Of a stretch of 64,000 nt of DNA, positions 47,481 through 59,980 are shown one piece after another. Each line of letters opens with the position of its first letter. Position 1 is the first letter of the stretch. Under the pieces are notes generated by a model that searched no databases, had not been told where the DNA came from, and saw only the letters and a program-made list of their open reading frames with translations. Source of the stretch: Megaleporinus macrocephalus (Eukaryota; Chordata; Actinopteri; Characiformes; Anostomidae); the NCBI GenBank assembly GCA_021613375.1, contig CM038720.1:40732449-40796448 (forward strand). The letters run 5' to 3'. The position numbers and the translations under genes are program-made.

Positions 47481-48854
47481 GGCGATAATAATGTGACTCA
47501 ACTGTGTAGCTACATTAGCATCTAACACTAGGCTATCACTTTCAGCCTACAGTTACTATTGCTATAAACTAACCAGTCCCCAAACTTTCAAGCGATAGCA
47601 GACACAGTTCAGCCGTTGAGGTTCCCAGCCAGTTCGTCGACTTGTCTCGGATGTCTTTGGATTCGGGATACCACAAAAAGGTGGAATGAATGGGGGGTTT
47701 GGATGGAATGACTTGGCCCATTTGTATCACAGCTCCACTACCTCAAGCAAAGGATGGGATCCTCTTCCAAGTTTTGGTTCCCTCCAGTGTTTCTTCATCA
47801 GGAGGTTTTTTCCCCAGCACTGTTAACCTTGGCTTGGGAATCTGGACCAGAATTCCTGGAAAGCTGCTTTGGGGAAATGTTTTTTTTTATTATAATTAGA
47901 AAGAATGAAAATTATGATTAATAGAATTTAAATTATTATTGGATCTAAGACCTTTTCTGAAGATAGAGTTCATTACCAGTTGCGTTCACTCTGTTACAAG
48001 TACTTAAATTAGCTAGTATGCTTATTTTCAGTTCTCTTGTCTACTCAAGCAGGTTACATGCTTTCATTTTTCCAAATTTCACAGTGGACTCAAAACCACA
48101 TACTCAGCATTTTACATCATACTATGTGACTGTCCCAATTCTTACATCTCTTAAATATGCTGTCTACTGAGAATCCTTCCTTTGGTTGGATTGTGAGGAA
48201 GCATCGAACGGTTCCTCAGCCACCAAGACAATCCCATGATGCAACACAAGCTAAAGCTTTTTTAAATGTAAGTGATAAGCAGCAGCGCTAGTCTTCTTAA
48301 ACGTGAGCGTCTGACTGCAGCACATCAAAACTCCCATCTGCTTCACTCCTCCAGAGCAACAACCATCAGCAGTGAAACCCACAAGAGGAGAACCCATGGA
48401 GCTGAAACGCTGAGGAGGCGCTGCAGCTGAGGTCAGTAAACACTGCTCACATGCAGTGGGCGGGAACAAGCCGTGACCCCGCCTCTCTCTAACTAGAGCG
48501 TCTTATGAGGAGACAACAGTGATACTTACACAGCTGATCCAGAGTCAGTGTCTACTTAGACAGAGGTCTAGGTTTGGTGCCAGACATGATATTTTTCTTA
48601 TATGTGAGTAATCACAGATGTAGCTCCTCCCCCCTTCTGATTGATCCCCATTTTTGATTGATCAGCTTGCCCACTCTGTTCTGATTGGTTAATCACCTTC
48701 TGCTCCCACACAGCTGTGGCTGTTCTTAGAAGAATTTCAAGGCTCCTATCTCTTGGAACTGGAAGAGACCAAATTACTCCAAACTGAAGGTCAAAAGATT
48801 TTTGAACTCATTGATCAAATCTCACAAAATTACAAAAAAACAAGCTTTATCTGC
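47481..48854. other. No gene seen
   Basis: Mixed to AT-rich. Small open frames (47690-47899, 48469-48251) carry no known domain. No strong repeat apart from short T-runs. Confidence 0.4.
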
Positions 48855-49491
48855 GTCTTCTGGCCACAATATAGCTGAGCCTTCTCCACTCATGGCAAAA
48901 CCAGCCAGCTCCAGTTGACTGCTTTCCCATTAGTATTTCAACTGATCCATGTTTGTAACACCTCTGGTTTGAGCCAGAGTCCGATTCTGAAAGTCAGGTT
49001 GAACAAGTTAGTAGACCCGATTATCCTTTGTAAGCTAGACTGGAGCAGAAAGGTTTAGGTACTAACGGACACTTACGGACATAGAAAACCAAAGAAACAT
49101 AATAGATCCCCTTAAAGTCAAATTGTCATAGACTTGTACTTCAAATGATAGTACTCGAGCAGTAGCAGTAAGAAAGTACAGTAGTCTGGAAACAAATCTA
49201 CTCAATTACACTACGTTACTCATTTCTTTTTGAGTCTTTTAAGACTGGCTTCCCAGATCCAGCTCCAGTCAAAGCCCAGTTTGAACAGGTTTTGAACCTG
49301 CCTTCTTTTCAACTCCAGAAACATTATAAATGAGAAGCTCTAAGAGGGAGGTACTCTAGGAAAGCTCAACTTGCCCAAAGTAAATCCCACCCTTCAGTAA
49401 AACAAACCAATTGGCTGGCTGGTAAGGTAGTAAGTGGGGAAACCCTCCTCTGTGGTGCACAGTAGCCAGAACATCCAGAAAAGAATTTGGT
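48855..49491. repeat. Duplicated block, copy 2
   Basis: Same order of sequence as 44330-45022, 4.5 kb downstream, with small deletions. The two right edges stop at the same word (agaatttggtg), which marks a sharp duplication boundary. Confidence 0.85.
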
Positions 49492-49689
49492 GCAATATTT
49501 GAGCTCCAAATAGTTCAAACTATGTATATAATATTATGTTAGTCTGGGTTTCTGTTATAGACGTATGTGTCTCTCCCCAAAGAGATGGCCATGTATGCCG
49601 ACTGGAGTGGGCAGACTTTCCTTTGAGGACTTTGCTGACTCACTCACATTTAGCAGGCTGGAGATTCTCCACAAGGGGGTGCCATTAAC
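49492..49689. other. No gene; spacer
   Basis: Mixed sequence, nothing recognised. Confidence 0.45.
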
Positions 49690-50231
49690 ACTCAAGTAGC
49701 CTTCATTACATTTATTATTGAAAGCGACTCATGTATCCTAGCTAGTGTAAATACGTCCAAACTAACCTTCAGCTCAAACAAGGGCCCGTACTGAAGCCTA
49801 GAGGGGAAACATCCAGGGTTAAATATGGCATAACTGCAATATCCAGCCAGTTATACCTAGAAAGAAGTTAAAGAGTTAAGCGTGGTGTAGGTCTATTACA
49901 ACGCACTTCAGTACTTAGAATATTGCTCATAAGTGGGTCACAGAGAGATGGTCTGCTTTCAGAAAAGTGGTGCTTCACATTAATGACACTGTGGGTCCTT
50001 GTCTGATGGTGAAGCACCACTGACACCACTAACTTTCATTACATCCACAGCATTTGACAGAAGCTTGTATCCAGAGTGACTTACAGAAGTGCTCTATGTT
50101 CAGTCAGAGTATGTATCCTAGCTAATATAAATAGGTTAGAGTCCAAACTAACCTTGAGCTCAAACAAGAGCCAGAAGCAAGAGACAGCGCAGACAAAATC
50201 CTGGGTTAATTTGGCATAACTGTAATACTTT

Positions 50232-50903
50232 TAAGATTTGGTTCTCTGGTGGTATCAGGTCAATTAAGGATTTATATATTGAGGATGTGTTCGCCTCTTT
50301 TCAGCAGCTAGCAGATAAATATTCCCTCCCCAGAACACACCTCTTTAGATACTTGCAGGTTCGCAGTTTTGTTCAGAATACCATTCAATGAGTTGATCCC
50401 TGAGGAGGTTTGGGACAGAGCCCTAAAGAAGGTACATCAAATCTCAATATGTGCAAGACATGGCCTCATGCAATGTAAAATAATTCATTGTTTTCATTTC
50501 ACTAAGGTGAGGCTTGCATGTTTTGATAAAAATATTGATCCAGTTTGTGATAGACATCACCAAGCTCCAGCAAATCACCTACATTCTTTCTGGTCCTGCC
50601 CTTTATTACATCAGTTTTGGGCTCAGATTTTCCAAACATTTTCTGGCATCTTTGATTGTCTTGTCGAGCCCAATGTTTGTATTGCCTTCTTCAGTGTCTT
50701 CGCCTCACCACGCCCATTTCAAACAGCATTTGAGGCCGATTTTGTTTCACTTGCCACTCTCCTTGCCAGAAAACTTGTTCTCCTCCCTCACATTCATGTG
50801 GATACAGGAATTCTGTAGTGTTGTGAAATTAGGGAGGATCAGGTGCATTAAATGTAATTCTACACAGAGATTTTATAAAACTTGGAAACTCATTTTCTGC
50901 TAG
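50232..50903 (+). pseudogene. L1 ORF2 C-terminal fragment
   Basis: Three frames in turn give readable sequence. The first (50232-50392) includes TFKIWFSGGIRSIKDLYIED and HLFRYLQVRSFVQ. The second (50369-50818) includes CKIIHCFHFTKVRL, the cysteine/histidine-containing stretch CDRHHQAPANHLHSFWSCPL and LARKLVLLP. A third ends RFYKTWKLIF before the stop near 50903. This order is that of the tail of fish L1 ORF2, after the reverse transcriptase, a region that binds nucleic acid. Two frameshifts separate the parts. No reverse-transcriptase core is present. Confidence 0.8.
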
Positions 50904-51046
50904 TTGGAGAATCTATCCTTACTAGACATCCCTTAAGACCTTTACTGAATTAACATAACACAGTGTTTTTTTGGTTCCCATTTCCTCAACTATGACAGCT
51001 GCTTATTGTGAACTTTACATGCTCCTTCTATTTATTTTTATCTTAT

Positions 51047-51049
<3 letters not shown>

Positions 51050-51122
<73 letters not shown>
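51050..51122. repeat. (TA)n microsatellite in the L1 3' UTR
   Basis: About 36 TA dinucleotides within the L1 3' region. Confidence 0.96.
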
Positions 51123-51125
<3 letters not shown>

Positions 51126-51777
51126 GGGTTTTTTTGTTTTTTTTGTGGGTTTTTAATGTTTTTTATTAATTTATTTATTTTTTCTATTTTTATTACTGCA
51201 ATTGTATTTGTATATATTTGCCAAAACCCCAATAAACAGATTGTCAAAAAGAAATATGACATAACTGCCAGTGCTAATACCTAGAAAGAGGATAAAGAGT
51301 TAAGCACAGTGTTACTGTAATATAATGCATTTCATTAAATACTCAGATGAGTGGTGCTTTACACAAAAGACACTGTGTGTCCTTGCTTAATGGTGAAGCA
51401 CCACTGACACTGCAGGCTTTAGCACTCAATTAACTTCCATTACATCCACAGCACTTGGCAGAAGCTCTTATCCAGACTGACTTACAAAAGTGCTTTGTGT
51501 TCAGTCCGAGTATGTATCCCAGCTAGTATAAATGGGTTCCAAACCAGAGTCCAAACTAGCCTTGAGCTCAAACAAGGAGCAGAAACAAGAGACAGCGCAG
51601 ACATCCACAGGGAAAACATGCAGGGTTCAGTCTGGCAGAACTGCAATACTCAGCCAGTACTTATACACAGAAAGAAGATAAAGAGTTAATTGTAGAGTTC
51701 AGAACTATGTGTCAGTAAATACTCAGAAGAGTGGTGCTTCACACAAATGACACTGTGTGTCCTTGTTAAATGGTGAC

Positions 51778-52460
<683 letters not shown>

Positions 52461-52834
52461 ATTTTTCCACCAATGTGTCAGAACCCAGGCTGCCCTACCA
52501 GCCACCAGCAGAGGGCTCAGTCAGCGCAGAGGGGGGCCTGGTAGGTAAAGGAGAAAAAACTCCAATTCCCAGAATTCTCAGTAGCAATCAGCACTGACTG
52601 GGCACACCTGTGCTGCTCCTACTTAAGTCAGCCACAATCACGATCTGGCATCACACCTCTGTAGAGGGGAGATCGGTAGAGGGGAGATCGGTAGAGGGGA
52701 GATCGGTAGAGGGGAGATCGGTAGAGGGGAGATCGGTAGAGGGGAGATCGGTAGAGGGGAGTATTCAGGAACTCAGTAAAAGAAGGAGAAAGAACAAAAG
52801 AGAAAATTCTTTTGTTATAGACTGTAAGGTCTGT
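52461..52834. other. No gene; contains a 15-bp minisatellite
   Basis: An open frame over 52610-52855 repeats Ser-Val-Glu-Gly-Arg because the unit is 15 bp long. Not a gene. Confidence 0.6.
52659..52762. repeat. 15-bp minisatellite, 7 perfect units
   Basis: The unit gtagaggggagatcg repeats without a single mismatch, so it is very recently expanded. Confidence 0.96.
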
Positions 52835-53345
52835 TACTGGTCTATAAGAGTCTAAATGGTGTAGGACCAGCTTATCTGTGTGATCTAGTACAGCGATATG
52901 AGCCGAGCAGAACTCTTAGATGGTTAGGAAGTAGTGAGTTAGTCCGTCCTAAGGTAAAGACTAAGCAGGGTTTAGTTACTGAGCTGCTGTTAAATGGAAT
53001 CAGTTGAGTGAGAGTTTTAGAAGAGCCTCAACACTGGACTCTTTTAAACCCAGATTAAAACTATTCCTGTTCAGCTCAGTTTAAACTCTTAATCTTACTG
53101 AACTGTTAGTTATTAATTTTAAACCTCGTTCTTCATTTTTTATGTTTTATTTTCACTTTTAAACCTTATTCTTATTTCCTACTTCTAGTTTGCTATAACC
53201 ATCTGAGAGCTTTACACTCAAGAAAAACAGCCTCAGTCTATTTATTTCTTTTAACTGATTTATTTTAATGATTTGTTTCTTATTTCTTTATTTCTGTAAA
53301 GCACTTTGAGTTGCCGCTGTGTATGAAAGGTGCTCTACAAATAAA
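52835..53345 (+). mobile_element. LINE 3' end (CR1/L2/Rex-like) remnant
   Basis: The plus strand carries a decayed reverse-transcriptase C-terminus (NGVGPAYLCDLVQRYEPSRT, then SSELVRPKVKTKQ and a LNP-like end), followed by a 3' UTR. The end, aagcactttgagttgccg then gctctacaaataaacttgcc, is stereotyped for a teleost LINE group. Family naming is from memory. Confidence 0.65.
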
Positions 53346-53910
53346 CTTGCCTTGTGCACAAGTATTCACCTTTTCCCCTGAAACGCCCACCACTCACAAA
53401 ACACAGAAAAAAACAGGAAGAAAAGGTAAAAACAAACAAACAAACAAACTAACTAAACAAACTCTGCACTTGGGTCCACCCCCCTCCCACTCACCTCCTA
53501 ACACAATGCTCTAGAATTGGCACCGTCTGATCTCCATCCACCCCGGCCAAGTCTTTTGGTCATCATTATTAGAACGATCAAAGAGTTCACACCACCTCCT
53601 CCTGTGACTCAGATGGTGCCTCTGTGAACCCGTCTCTACCCTACATGGTCCAGGCTCTCCTGCATCCGCTCACAGCCCCAGCATGGTGTGTGGGCACACG
53701 CAGGACCAGCTGCGTCCAACCAGGCCCAGATGTGCCGTTTGGTGATGTGCCCCACTGTTTGTTCAGAGAACGGCTGCTATTCATACCCCCAGCGTGAAAG
53801 CTATCTGGGGGATGAGACAGCCCACCACAAGCAGAGAGAGAGGGTGTGGGGCAAGCCAGTAATTGCGAGCAAGAAAGAAGGGGGGGGGTGAGAGTGAGAG
53901 GGTGGGGCAT

Positions 53911-53924
<14 letters not shown>
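53346..53924. other. No gene seen
   Basis: Includes a caaacaaacaaac run at 53435-53460. A minus-strand open frame ends in the GA repeat. No domain recognised. Confidence 0.45.

Positions 53925-53961
<37 letters not shown>
53925..53961. repeat. (GA)n microsatellite
   Basis: Uninterrupted gagaga. Confidence 0.95.
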
Positions 53962-53966
<5 letters not shown>

Positions 53967-54055
53967 GGAAAGACAAGGAAATCTCCCGCTGCGCTTTGGT
54001 GGCGAGGATGATGCCGAGTCAGCCCCACAGAGCCACAGAGTGGAAACCAGAGAAG

Positions 54056-54081
54056 CCCCCCCCCCAACCCCCCCCCCCCCC
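54056..54081. repeat. C-rich homopolymer run
   Basis: Two C-runs separated by aa. On the other strand this is a G-run. Confidence 0.9.
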
Positions 54082-54112
54082 TTCATCTGATTTATCATAC
54101 GAGCACAGCGCA

Positions 54113-54260
54113 GACTCTCAGACTCTCAGACTCTCAGACTCTCAGACTCTCAGACTCTCAGACTCTCAGACTCTCAGACTCTCAGACTCTCAGACTCTCA
54201 GACTCTCAGACTCTCAGACTCTCAGACTCTCAGACTCTCAGACTCTCAGACTCTCAGACT
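54113..54260. repeat. 8-bp satellite (gactctca)n, about 18 units
   Basis: Perfect repeats of gactctca. Located 120 bp before the 4.4-kb two-word array. Confidence 0.97.
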
Positions 54261-54383
54261 GCTGCTACCCTGCACTACCGAGCACATCAGACCCAGAAGA
54301 TCCTGACGTTTTCCACACATCACCACATCACCTTCTGATCACATCTCCACACACTGTCAGACCACTGGAACACTCTTACTTTA

Positions 54384-57300
54384 GTGGAACACTGTCAGAT
54401 CAGTGTCAGATCAGTGTCAGATCAGTGGAACACTGTCAGATCAGTGTCAGATCAGTGGAACACTGTCAGATCAGTGGAACACTGTCAGATCAGTGGAACG
54501 CTGTCAGATCGGTGTCAGATCAGTGGAACGCTGTCAGATCGGTGTCAGATCAGTGGAATGCTGTCAGATTGGTGTCAGATCAGTGGAACACTGTCAGATT
54601 GGTGTCAGATCAGTGGAACACTGTCAGATCAGTGGAACGCTGTCAGATCGGTGTCAGATCAGTGGAATGCTGTCAGATTGGTGTCAGATCAGTGGAACGC
54701 TGTCAGATTGGTGTCAGATCAGTGGAACGCTGTCAGATTGGTGTCAGATCAGTGGAACGCTGTCAGATCGGTGGAACACTGTCAGATTGGTGTCAGATCA
54801 GTGGAACGCTGTCAGATCAGTGGAACGCTGTCAGATCAGTGGAACGCTGTCAGATTGGTGTCAGATCAGTGGAACGCTGTCAGATCAGTGGAACGCTGTC
54901 AGATCAGTGGAACGCTGTCAGATGGGTGTCAGATCAGTGGAACGCTGTCAGATTGGTGTCAGATCAGTGGAACACTGTCAGATCAGTGGAACGCTGTCAG
55001 ATTGGTGTCAGATCAGTGGAACGCTGTCAGATCAGTGGAACGCTGTCAGATCGGTGGAACACTGTCAGATTGGTGTCAGATCGGTGGAACGCTGTCAGAT
55101 CGGTGGAACGCTGTCAGATCCGTGGAACACTGTCAGATCCGTGGAACACTGTCAGATCGGTGGAACACTGTCAGATTGGTGTCAGATCAGTGGAACACTG
55201 TCAGATCGGTGTCAGATCAGTGGAACACTGTCAGATCAGTGGAACGCTGTCAGATCGGTGTCAGATCAGTGGAATGCTGTCAGATTGGTGTCAGATCAGT
55301 GGAACGCTGTCAGATTGGTGTCAGATCAGTGGAACGCTGTCAGATCGGTGGAACACTGTCAGATTGGTGTCAGATCAGTGGAACGCTGTCAGATCAGTGG
55401 AACGCTGTCAGATCAGTGGAACGCTGTCAGATTGGTGTCAGATCAGTGGAACGCTGTCAGATCAGTGGAACGCTGTCAGATCAGTGGAACGCTGTCAGAT
55501 GGGTGTCAGATCAGTGGAACGCTGTCAGATTGGTGTCAGATCAGTGGAACACTGTCAGATCAGTGGAACGCTGTCAGATTGGTGTCAGATCAGTGGAACG
55601 CTGTCAGATCAGTGGAACGCTGTCAGATCGGTGGAACACTGTCAGATTGGTGTCAGATCGGTGGAACGCTGTCAGATCGGTGTCAGATCAGTGGAACGCT
55701 GTCAGATTTGTGTCAGATCGGTGGAACACTGTCAGATCAGTGGAACGCTGTCAGATCGGTGGAACGCTGTCAGATCCGTGGAACACTGTCAGATCGGTGG
55801 AACACTGTCAGATTGGTGTCAGATCAGTGGAACACTGTCAGATCGGTGTCAGATCAGTGGAACGCTGTCAGATTGGTGGCAGATCAGTGGAACGCTGTCA
55901 GATCGGTGTCAGATCAGTGGAACACTGTCAGATCGGTGTCAGATCAGTGGAACGCTGTCAGATCAGTGGAACGCTGTCAGATTGGTGTCAGATCAGTGGA
56001 ACGCTGTCAGATTGGTGTCAGATCAGTGGAACGCTGTCAGATTGGTGTCAGATCAGTGGAACGCTGTCAGATTGGTGTCAGATCAGTGGAACGCTGTCAG
56101 ATTGGTGTCAGATCAGTGGAACGCTGTCAGATCGGTGTCAGATCAGTGGAACGCTGTCAGATCGGTGTCAGATCGGTGGAACGCTGTCAGATCGGTGGAA
56201 CGCTGTCAGATCCGTGGAACACTGTCAGATCGGTGGAACGCTGTCAGATTTGTGTCAGATCAGTGGAACGCTGTCAGATTTGTGTCAGATCAGTGGAACG
56301 CTGTCAGATTGGTGTCAGATCGGTGGAACACTGTCAGATCAGTGTCAGATCAGTGGAACGCTGTCAGATTTGTGTCAGATCGGTGGAACACTGTCAGATC
56401 AGTGGAACGCTGTCAGATCAGTGGAACGCTGTCAGATCGGTGGAACGCTGTCAGATCCGTGGAACACTGTCAGATCAGTGGAACGCTGTCAGATCGATGT
56501 CAGATCGGTGTCAGATCAGTGGAACACTGTCAGATCAGTGGAACGCTGTCAGATCGGTGGAACGCTGTCAGATCGGTGTCAGATCGGTGGAACGCTGTCA
56601 GATTGGTGGAACGCTGTCAGATCCGTGGAACACTGTCAGATCGGTGGAACACTGTCAGATTGGTGTCAGATCAGTGGAACGCTGTCAGATTGGTGTCAGA
56701 TCAGTGGAACGCTGTCAGATTGGTGTCAGATCAGTGGAACGCTGTCAGATTGGTGTCAGATCAGTGGAACGCTGTCAGATTGGTGTCAGATCTGTGGGAC
56801 GCTGTCAGATTGGTGTCAGATCAGTGGAACGCTGTCAGATCAGTGGAACGCTGTCAGATTGGTGTCAGATCAGTGGAACGCTGTCAGATCGGTGTCAGAT
56901 CAGTGGAACGCTGTCAGATTGGTGTCAGATCAGTGGAACGCTGTCAGATCTGTGGAACACTGTCAGATCTGTGGGACGCTGTCAGATTGGTGTCAGATCG
57001 GTGGAACACTGTCAGATCAGTGGAATGCTGTCAGATCGGTGTCAGATCAGTGGAACACTGTTAGATCGGTGGAACACTGTCAGATTGGTGTCAGATCAGT
57101 GGAACGCTGTCAGATTGGTGTCAGATCAGTGGAACGCTGTCAGATTGGTGTCAGATCAGTGGAACGCTGTCAGATCGGTGTCAGATCAGTAGAACACTGT
57201 CAGATCGGTGTCAGATCAGTGGAACGCTGTCAGATCGGTGTCAGATCAGTGGAACGCTGTCAGATCGGTGTCAGATCAGTGGAACGCTGTCAGATCGGTG

Positions 57301-58770
57301 TCAGATCAGTAGAACACTGTCAGATCGGTGTCAGATCAGTAGAACACTGTCAGATCGGTGTCAGATCAGTGGAACGCTGTCAGATCGGTGTCAGATCAGT
57401 GGAACACTGTCAGATCGGTGTCAGATCAGTGGATTGCTGTCAGATCGGTGTCAGATCAGTAGAACACTGTCAGATCGGTGTCAGATCAGTGGAACGCTGT
57501 CAGATCGGTGTCAGATCGGTGGAACACTGTCAGATCAGTGGAACGCTGTCAGATCGGTGTCAGATCAGTGGAACGCTGTCAGATCGGTGTCAGATCAGTG
57601 GAACACTGTCAGATCGGTGTCAGATCAGTGGAATGCTGTCAGATTGGTGTCAGATCGGTGGAACACTGTTAGATCGGTGTCAGATCAGTGGAACGCTGTC
57701 AGATTGGTGTCAGATCGGTGGAACACTGTCAGATCGGTGTCAGATCAGTGTAACACTGTCAGATCGGTGTCAGATCAGTGGAATGCTGTCAGATTGGTGT
57801 CAGATCGGTGGAACACTGTTAGATCGGTGTCAGATCAGTGGAACGCTGTCAGATTGGTGTCAGATCAGTGGAACGCTGTCAGATTGGTGTCAGATCAGTG
57901 GAACACTGTCAGATCAGTGTCAGATCAGTGGAACGCTGTCAGATTTGTGTCAGATCGGTGGAACACTGTCAGATCAGTGGAACGCTGTCAGATCGGTGGA
58001 ACGCTGTCAGATCCGTGGAACACTGTCAGATCGGTGGAACACTGTCAGATTGGTGTCAGATCAGTGGAACGCTGTCAGATCGGTGTCAGATCAGTGGAAC
58101 GCTGTCAGATCGGTGTCAGATCAGTGGAACACTGTCAGATCAGTGGAACGCTGTCAGATCGGTGTCAGATCGGTGGAACGCTGTCAGATCGGTGGAACGC
58201 TGTCAGATCCGTGGAACACTGTCAGATCGGTGGAACACTGTCAGATTGGTGTCAGATCAGTGGAACGCTGTCAGATCGGTGTCAGATCAGTGGAACGCTG
58301 TCAGATTGGTGTCAGATCAGTGGAACGCTGTCAGATTGGTGTCAGATCAGTGGAACGCTGTCAGATCTGTGGAACACTGTCAGATCTGTGGGACGCTGTC
58401 AGATTGGTGTCAGATCGGTGGAACACTGTCAGATCAGTGGAATGCTGTCAGATCGGTGTCAGATCAGTAGAACACTGTCAGATCGGTGTCAGATCAGTAG
58501 AACGCTGTCAGATTGGTGTCAGATCAGTAGAACGCTGTCAGATTGGTGTCAGATCAGTAGAACGCTGTCAGATTGGTGTCAGATCGGTGGAACACTGTCA
58601 GATCAGTGGAATGCTGTCAGATCGGTGTCAGGTCAGTGGAACGCTGTCAGATTTGTGTCAGATCAGTAGAACACTGTCAGATCGGTGTCAGATCAGTAGA
58701 ACGCTGTCAGATTGGTGTCAGATCGGTGGAACACTGTTAGATCGGTGGAACACTGTCAGATCAGTGGAAC
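54384..58770. repeat. 4.4-kb two-word minisatellite (11-bp and 19-bp units)
   Basis: The array is written with two words. The short one is gtgtcagatcr (11 bp) and the long one gtggaacrctgtcagatcr (19 bp), where r is A or G. A 30-bp short-long pair is the commonest phrase, but runs of long words also occur. Variants (gatttgtg, gatccgtg, gatctgtggg, gatgggtg) mark larger duplicated blocks. No plus-strand frame contains a stop for long distances, which gives overlapping frames of up to 1471 codons with repeats like SDQWNAVRSV and CQISGTLSDW. I treat these as artefacts. Confidence 0.95.
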
Positions 58771-59224
58771 AATCTGTGTTCCAAACATCAAATACATAAA
58801 TATTACTCACTGCTGCCCTCTAGAGGTGTTATTAACAAGTTTTAGTGATATATCACTATGCCTGTTTTTATGAGTCTGAATAAAAGCCTGTTCTTTATCT
58901 ACATGCCTACAGATGAAAATTCACTGAGTTGAAATTCTGTTTTATTGTGATGTGAACGTACGATTGTGAAAATAACCGGTCAACGAAAATAACAGTGACA
59001 GCACGTAAACACAGGACTGCACCTCTGTTTCTCTCGACAGTGAGAACCTTCAGCTTGTTCAAAGTTGTGGTTTTGTGTACTTGTATGTCCGCTCATGCGC
59101 TGACCGTTAAGTGTCCAAGTGTGTCCCATTTGTCAAACGTGCAAAGACACAGTGTGTAAAACCACATCACACTCACACCCTCCCTACGTCTGCCCTGAAG
59201 CAGCTCCATTATTATTATTATTAA
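58771..59224. other. No gene seen
   Basis: AT-rich then mixed, with a small (att)n run at 59205-59222. Nothing recognised. Confidence 0.45.
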
Positions 59225-59640
59225 GGGCCATCAGATTGTTTCTGGCTCCTGGCGACCACATGGACAGGGTTTCTCCAGAACATCCCGTCTTGTGTTCGGG
59301 CCTATAGGCTTCTGAATGACTGCTTTATGATTCCTCTGATTGCGTCCATCTATCTTGGTGCTGGCCGTCCTTTTTCATTTTCTACCTTCAGCTCTTCCAA
59401 GCGTGGAGGTCTTTTCCAGTGAACTGGTTCCTCTCAGGATATGATAGCCTCAGGTTGGTTATCTGGCCTGGAGCGAGAGATGAGGCTTGATTTGTTGGAG
59501 AAACCGTTCATTTGCGTTCTTTGCCGTCCAAGATATTCTTTGCCAACATCAATGTTCATCGGCATCAATATGTTTCCTGTCTTGCTTGTTTATTGTCCAG
59601 CTTCTCGTGTCCATGAAGAACCAGAGAGAAGGCCGTAAGA
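59225..59640 (-). pseudogene. Decayed LINE reverse-transcriptase C-terminal region
   Basis: On the minus strand the sequence resembles the tail of a vertebrate LINE polyprotein: a region like WTAR..NE.F..QIKP.LSL, then a KLRLSYP-like block, then GR..K.GRPAPR.MDAIR. These appear on the plus strand as tggcctggagcgagagatga, atatgatagcctcaggttgg and cttggtgctggccgtccttt. Heavily decayed. The clade (RTE-like or other) is uncertain. Confidence 0.5.
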
Positions 59641-59699
59641 AACAAGTCTTTGCTTTTAAACATGAGTCCAGCTCCCTACACTGTCACAGACCCTGGCCT

Positions 59700-59968
59700 G
59701 TAAACTGTAGCCTGAGAAGAAGCCAGATGGAGCTGCTCCTCCTCTTCAGCCTGGAGGACGCTGCGTCCATGATTTCCAAAATATAATTTCACACTTTCAT
59801 TTAATCGGACCACAGGACGCTTCTCCAGTCTCTCTCAGTCTATCTTAAATGAGCTCGGGCCCACAGAAGCCGGCGGGGCCCCTGGATCCGGTATGTATTC
59901 AGTTTCTTTGCATTTCTGGATGCAGCAATAAACTTTCTGTGCTCGCCGATAATAGTTGTATGAAGTGA
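59700..59968 (-). pseudogene. Tc1-like transposase fragment (second lineage)
   Basis: Minus-strand transposase core recognised by the plus-strand words atttaatcggaccacaggac (first catalytic Asp region), aaatgagctcgggcccacag (the RARAHL-like stretch) and tgcatttctggatgcagcaa. All frames are broken. It lies left of a nested 45-bp array and belongs with the terminal sequence at 60540-60656. Confidence 0.6.
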
Positions 59969-59980
59969 TCCTGAATTGAG

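Larger units (their letters stand above)
50231..51247 (+). mobile_element. 5'-truncated L1-type LINE with target duplication
   Basis: About 1 kb of L1 3' end, holding the C-terminal part of ORF2, a 3' UTR with a long TA run and an AATAAA signal (cccaataaacagattg) shortly before an A-rich end. The flanks tttggcataactgtaatac (ending about 50230) and atatgacataactgccagtg (from about 51248) are near-identical copies of one stretch of the host repeat. They are a likely target-site duplication of about 14 bp. Confidence 0.8.
49690..51777. repeat. Three tandem units of about 350 bp, one split by an L1
   Basis: Each unit carries catccacagcatttgacaga, tatgtatcctagctag, caaactaaccttgagctc, ggcataactgcaata, cctagaaag...aaagagttaa and gtggtgcttcaca...atggtgaagcaccactgaca. 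Unit borders fall near 50025 and 51412. The second unit is interrupted by an L1 (about 50231-51247). The catccacagcatttg...ttatccagac segment is a well-known kind of teleost dispersed repeat. Confidence 0.8.

Noticed and set aside
54384..58799. 1471-codon open frame, and two others of about 1000 codons
   Set aside because: All three forward frames of the two-word array are open, which is a property of the unit and not of selection. No signal for splicing or start context was considered convincing.
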